NCBI GenBank assembly: GCA_016793925.1
Contig: JAEULH010000068.1
Span: 1 to 40,482 of the forward strand
From: Rhodospirillales bacterium
GTDB taxonomy: Bacteria; Pseudomonadota; Alphaproteobacteria; Rhodospirillales; Defluviicoccaceae
DNA length: 40,482 nt
Direction: 5' to 3'
Numbering within the stretch: position 1 is the stretch's first letter; each line of letters begins with the position of its first letter. The notes below the pieces were generated by a model. The model searched no databases, was not told where the DNA came from, and worked only from the letters and a program-made list of their open reading frames with translations. Below are positions 38,405 through 40,482 of this stretch, piece by piece. The position numbers were made by a program, and so were the translations under genes.

Positions 38405-39162
38405 CGCTGGCCTCGCCGGCCGACCTGTTCGAGCAAAACCTTCTGCGCAATCGAAGCGACCTCGCCCCGCGGCAGGTTGCCGAGCTGAAAAGGTCCGTAG
38501 GAGACCCGGATCAGACGGTTGACCTGCAAGCCCAGGTGCGCAAGGACAACCCGGACCTCTCGGTTCTTGCCCTCCCTCAGCGCCACGTTCAGCCAAACGT
38601 TGGACCCTTTGCGCCCGTCGATGCGGGCTTCTATGGGACCGTAGTTCAGGCCGTTGAGCCTAATGCCGGCGCCGAGTCGCGCCAGGGCGCCGTCGTCGAC
38701 CTCGCCGAAGGCGCGAACCCGGTAACGACGCAGCCAGCCGGTGGCCGGCAGGGCCATCCACCGCGCCAGCGCGCCGTCGTTGGTCAACAGCAGGAGACCC
38801 TCCGACGCCATGTCGAGGCGACCGACGGCAATTACCCGGCCAAGCGCCTCAGGCAGCCGGTCGAACACGGTGGGCCGTCCCTGCGGATCGCGGTGGGTGG
38901 TGAGCACCCCCGGTGCCTTGTGGTAGCGCCATAGCCGGGCGCTCTGAGCAGCCGGCAGGGGCCGACCGTCAACGGTAATTGCATCCTTCGTCCCGACGCA
39001 GAAAGACGGGACGGTGATTACCGAGCCGCCGACGGCGACCCTCCCTTCGCCGATCCAGCGTTCGGCCTCCCGGCGCGAGCACAGGCCCGCCCTGGCGATG
39101 ACCTTGGCGATCCGCTCGCCCTTCCCCGGCGCGTCGGGCGGTTCCCTTTCCGTCTGCATCAT
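38401..39162 (-). CDS. rRNA pseudouridine synthase, RluB/RsuA family
   Basis: Isomerises a uridine in rRNA to pseudouridine. The 253 residues have an N-terminal S4 RNA-binding domain (RIAKVIARAGLCSRREAERWI, about 17-37) and a catalytic domain with GRLDMASEGLLLLTNDG, in which Asp117 is the nucleophile. The usual motif has a Thr where Ser120 is found, a mild change. KNREVRVVLAHLGLQVNRLIRVSYG is the conserved C-terminal part. Whether the target is 23S or 16S rRNA cannot be settled by eye; RluB is most likely. The ATG at 39162 overlaps the stop of the preceding gene (ATGA). Confidence 0.9.
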   Translation of the reverse strand: MMQTEREPPDAPGKGERIAKVIARAGLCSRREAERWIGEGRVAVGGSVITVPSFCVGTKDAITVDGRPLPAAQSARLWRYHKAPGVLTTHRDPQGRPTVFDRLPEALGRVIAVGRLDMASEGLLLLTNDGALARWMALPATGWLRRYRVRAFGEVDDGALARLGAGIRLNGLNYGPIEARIDGRKGSNVWLNVALREGKNREVRVVLAHLGLQVNRLIRVSYGPFQLGNLPRGEVASIAQKVLLEQVGRRGQR

Positions 39163-39875
39163 CGTGCGCCGGCTACGGCAACAAAGGCTTGGAAGATCGA
39201 GCGATCGCCGTCGCTCAGACCGAACTCCGGGTGCCACTGGACGCCGAGGCAGAAACGCCGATCGGGAGCTTCGATACCCTCGATAACCCCGTCCGACGCC
39301 CGGGCGTTGACCATAACGCCGGCGGGCGCGTCCCTCGCTGCCTGGTGATGGGCGCTGTTGACAGGGAGTTCATCCACCTTGACGATGGCATGCAGGCGAC
39401 TGCCGCGGACGATCTGGACCATGTGGCCCGGTTCGTCGCGGGGGTTGGGTTGTTCATGCGCCAGCGGCCCGTCAACTTCGTCGGGAATATGCTGGATCAG
39501 AGTTCCGCCGAGAACGACGTGGAGCAGCTGCTGACCGCCGCAGATCCCCAGCACCGGCAGATCGCTTTCGACCGCTCTCCGGGTCAGCGCCAGCTCGAAT
39601 GCCGTTCGCTTGTCCTTGGTCGTAACCGTCGGATGACGGTTCGCTGCCCCGAAAAGCACGGGATCGACGTCAAAGTTGCCGCCGGAGACGATCAGGCCGT
39701 CGATGACCGCAAGATAGTCGTCGACGCGTTCGGTCTCGTGCGGTAGCAACAGCGGCAAGCCACCCGCTTGGGCGACGGCCTCGCAGTAGTTCTGTCGCAG
39801 TGCGAACCAGGGAAAGCGCGAATAACCGCCGCCGACTTCGGCGTCCAGCGTGATACCGATCCTTGGTCGAGGCAT
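39159..39875 (-). CDS. Peptidase C26 family glutamine-amidotransferase-like hydrolase
   Basis: A 238-residue class I glutamine-amidotransferase-like protein related to PuuD, which hydrolyses gamma-glutamyl-GABA in putrescine breakdown. GICGGQQLLHVVLGG holds the nucleophile Cys112, and GVQWHPEF holds His215 and Glu217 of the triad. IDGLIVSGGNFDVDP (about 58-72) is the oxyanion region. No other putrescine gene is near, so the substrate is uncertain. The open frame extends to 40085 but overlaps tadA; the ATG at 39875 gives the family N-terminus (MPRPRIGITLD). It heads a three-gene unit of overlapping genes. Confidence 0.87.
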   Translation of the reverse strand: MPRPRIGITLDAEVGGGYSRFPWFALRQNYCEAVAQAGGLPLLLPHETERVDDYLAVIDGLIVSGGNFDVDPVLFGAANRHPTVTTKDKRTAFELALTRRAVESDLPVLGICGGQQLLHVVLGGTLIQHIPDEVDGPLAHEQPNPRDEPGHMVQIVRGSRLHAIVKVDELPVNSAHHQAARDAPAGVMVNARASDGVIEGIEAPDRRFCLGVQWHPEFGLSDGDRSIFQAFVAVAGAR

Positions 39876-39903
39876 GCGCGGACGATAGGTCTCCTCGCGA
39901 TCG

Positions 39904-39937
39904 CACGCAAGCGGGTCGTATCCGTCCACCTTGCGTG
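39904..39937. promoter_or_regulatory. Inverted repeat in the tadA divergent region
   Basis: CACGCAAG (39904-39911) and CTTGCGTG (39930-39937) are perfect 8-bp reverse complements separated by 18 bases, in the 82-base divergent region between the C26 hydrolase gene and tadA. They could be an operator or an RNA hairpin just before the tadA ribosome-binding site. Confidence 0.3.
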
Positions 39938-39957
39938 AGCGAGAGGGCATGGTTTCG

Positions 39958-40407
39958 ATGCGCGGCTTCATGGCGCTGGCGCTGGAGGAGGCTCGCCGCG
40001 CCGGGCAACGCGGGGAAGTGCCGGTCGGCGCCGTCGTGGTCCAACCTTCACCCCTGCGGGTCTTGGCTTCCAGCGGCAACCGCACCGAAGAGCTGTGTGA
40101 TCCGAGCGCACACGCGGAGATTCTGGCGCTGCGCGCGGCGGCGGCGGAGCTGCGGACGCCGCGACTTGTCGGCTGCGACCTTTATGTGACGCTCGAGCCG
40201 TGCGCCATGTGCGCGACCGCGATTTCGTTTGCCAGGATCCGTCGGCTCTATTTCGCCGCCTATGATGTCAAGGGCGGCGCGGTCGACCATGGTCCGCGAA
40301 TCTTCTCCCGGATCACCTGCCACCATCGCCCCGAGGTTTACGGCGGGATGGATCGGGGCGCGGCGGAGACGCTTTTGAAGGCGTTCTTCCGCGCCCGGCG
40401 GTCATGA
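39958..40407 (+). CDS. tadA: tRNA-specific adenosine deaminase TadA
   Basis: Converts the wobble adenosine of tRNA-Arg(ACG) to inosine. The 149 residues include the zinc-dependent deaminase motifs HAE (52-54, with catalytic Glu54) and PCAMC (81-85). EVPVGAVVV near residue 20 is the conserved N-terminal part. The start is uncertain among ATG 39958, ATG 39949 and TTG 39931; GAGAGGG at 39941-39947 best fits the first, with slightly long spacing. Its stop overlaps the end of purD, which converges from the other strand, by six bases. Confidence 0.93.
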   Translation: MRGFMALALEEARRAGQRGEVPVGAVVVQPSPLRVLASSGNRTEELCDPSAHAEILALRAAAAELRTPRLVGCDLYVTLEPCAMCATAISFARIRRLYFAAYDVKGGAVDHGPRIFSRITCHHRPEVYGGMDRGAAETLLKAFFRARRS

Positions 40408-40482
40408 GCGGGCGATGGCGCGCCAGCCGATATCGCGACGGCAAAAACCTTCCGGCCAGTCGATCCGGTCCACAGCCTGGTA
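40402..40482 (-). CDS. purD: Phosphoribosylamine-glycine ligase PurD, C-terminal end only
   Basis: Only the last 26 codons are in the window. They read AVDRIDWPEGFCRRDIGWRA near the stop, the characteristic C-terminus of PurD, which joins glycine to phosphoribosylamine early in purine synthesis. The gene continues beyond base 40482. Its 3' end overlaps that of tadA by six bases. The short length limits certainty, but the motif is distinctive. Confidence 0.82.
   Translation of the reverse strand, partial: YQAVDRIDWPEGFCRRDIGWRAIARS

Overview
This 40.5 kb window is GC-rich, densely coding chromosome from an alphaproteobacterium, most probably from the Rhodospirillales or a nearby order. The assignment rests on gene content: a class I lysyl-tRNA synthetase, a 1618-residue NAD-dependent glutamate dehydrogenase, an SdhAF4-type protein beside htpX-rsmB, a CnoX / LON-domain / Trm112-like / DUF971 cluster, a glnK and amtB pair, and an endonuclease-type MutL. 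I cannot name the genus. Nearly everything is core housekeeping. I see no insertion sequence, prophage, CRISPR array or toxin-antitoxin locus.

Layout. 1-1642 (minus): rsmE then gshA (cut by the window edge), sharing one base. 1709-5866 (plus): ubiA, ubiD and lysK. 6017-9075 (minus): a large protein with eleven exact 47-residue TPR-like repeats, and a small SdhAF4-like assembly factor. 9172-15063 (plus): htpX, rsmB, a heparinase II/III-family gene and purH. 15097-21493 (minus): tRNA-Gly(GCC), the large gdh and a UMF1-type transporter started from a TTG. 21622-22911 (minus): a DUF5996 gene and a small GNAT gene. 23081-25311 (plus): cnoX, a stand-alone LON substrate-binding domain protein, a Trm112-like protein and a DUF971 protein, with two ATGA overlaps. 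25323-26555 (minus): a UbiH/COQ6-family hydroxylase. 26902-30460 (plus): glnK, amtB (with a strong terminator) and a DapC-like aminotransferase. 30498-33580 (plus): ftsK and lolA. 33596-33940 (minus): an AhpD-fold protein. 34169-37623 (plus): pgi and mutL. 37811-39875 (minus): a C26 glutamine amidotransferase-like hydrolase, an RluB/RsuA-type pseudouridine synthase and rsmD, chained by ATGA overlaps. 39958-40407 (plus): tadA, converging on the last codons of purD.

Functional themes are ubiquinone synthesis (ubiA, ubiD, ubiH-like), RNA modification and translation (rsmE, rsmB, rsmD, rluB-like, tadA, lysK, tRNA-Gly), nitrogen and glutamate metabolism (gdh, glnK, amtB, aminotransferase), purine synthesis (purH, purD), proteostasis (htpX, cnoX, LON-domain protein), and envelope or chromosome maintenance (ftsK, lolA, mutL).

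The most unusual signals are non-coding. The gdh leader can fold so that a perfect 9-bp helix buries its Shine-Dalgarno sequence. An 11-base element resembling the sigma-54 -24 box occurs once upstream of glnK and once upstream of amtB. An inverted repeat overlaps a candidate -35 box of the AhpD-like gene. A 17-bp AT-rich palindrome precedes ftsK. Among proteins, the TPR-like protein with an unrecognised N-terminal domain stands out. I found no clear evidence of an entirely new multi-gene system.
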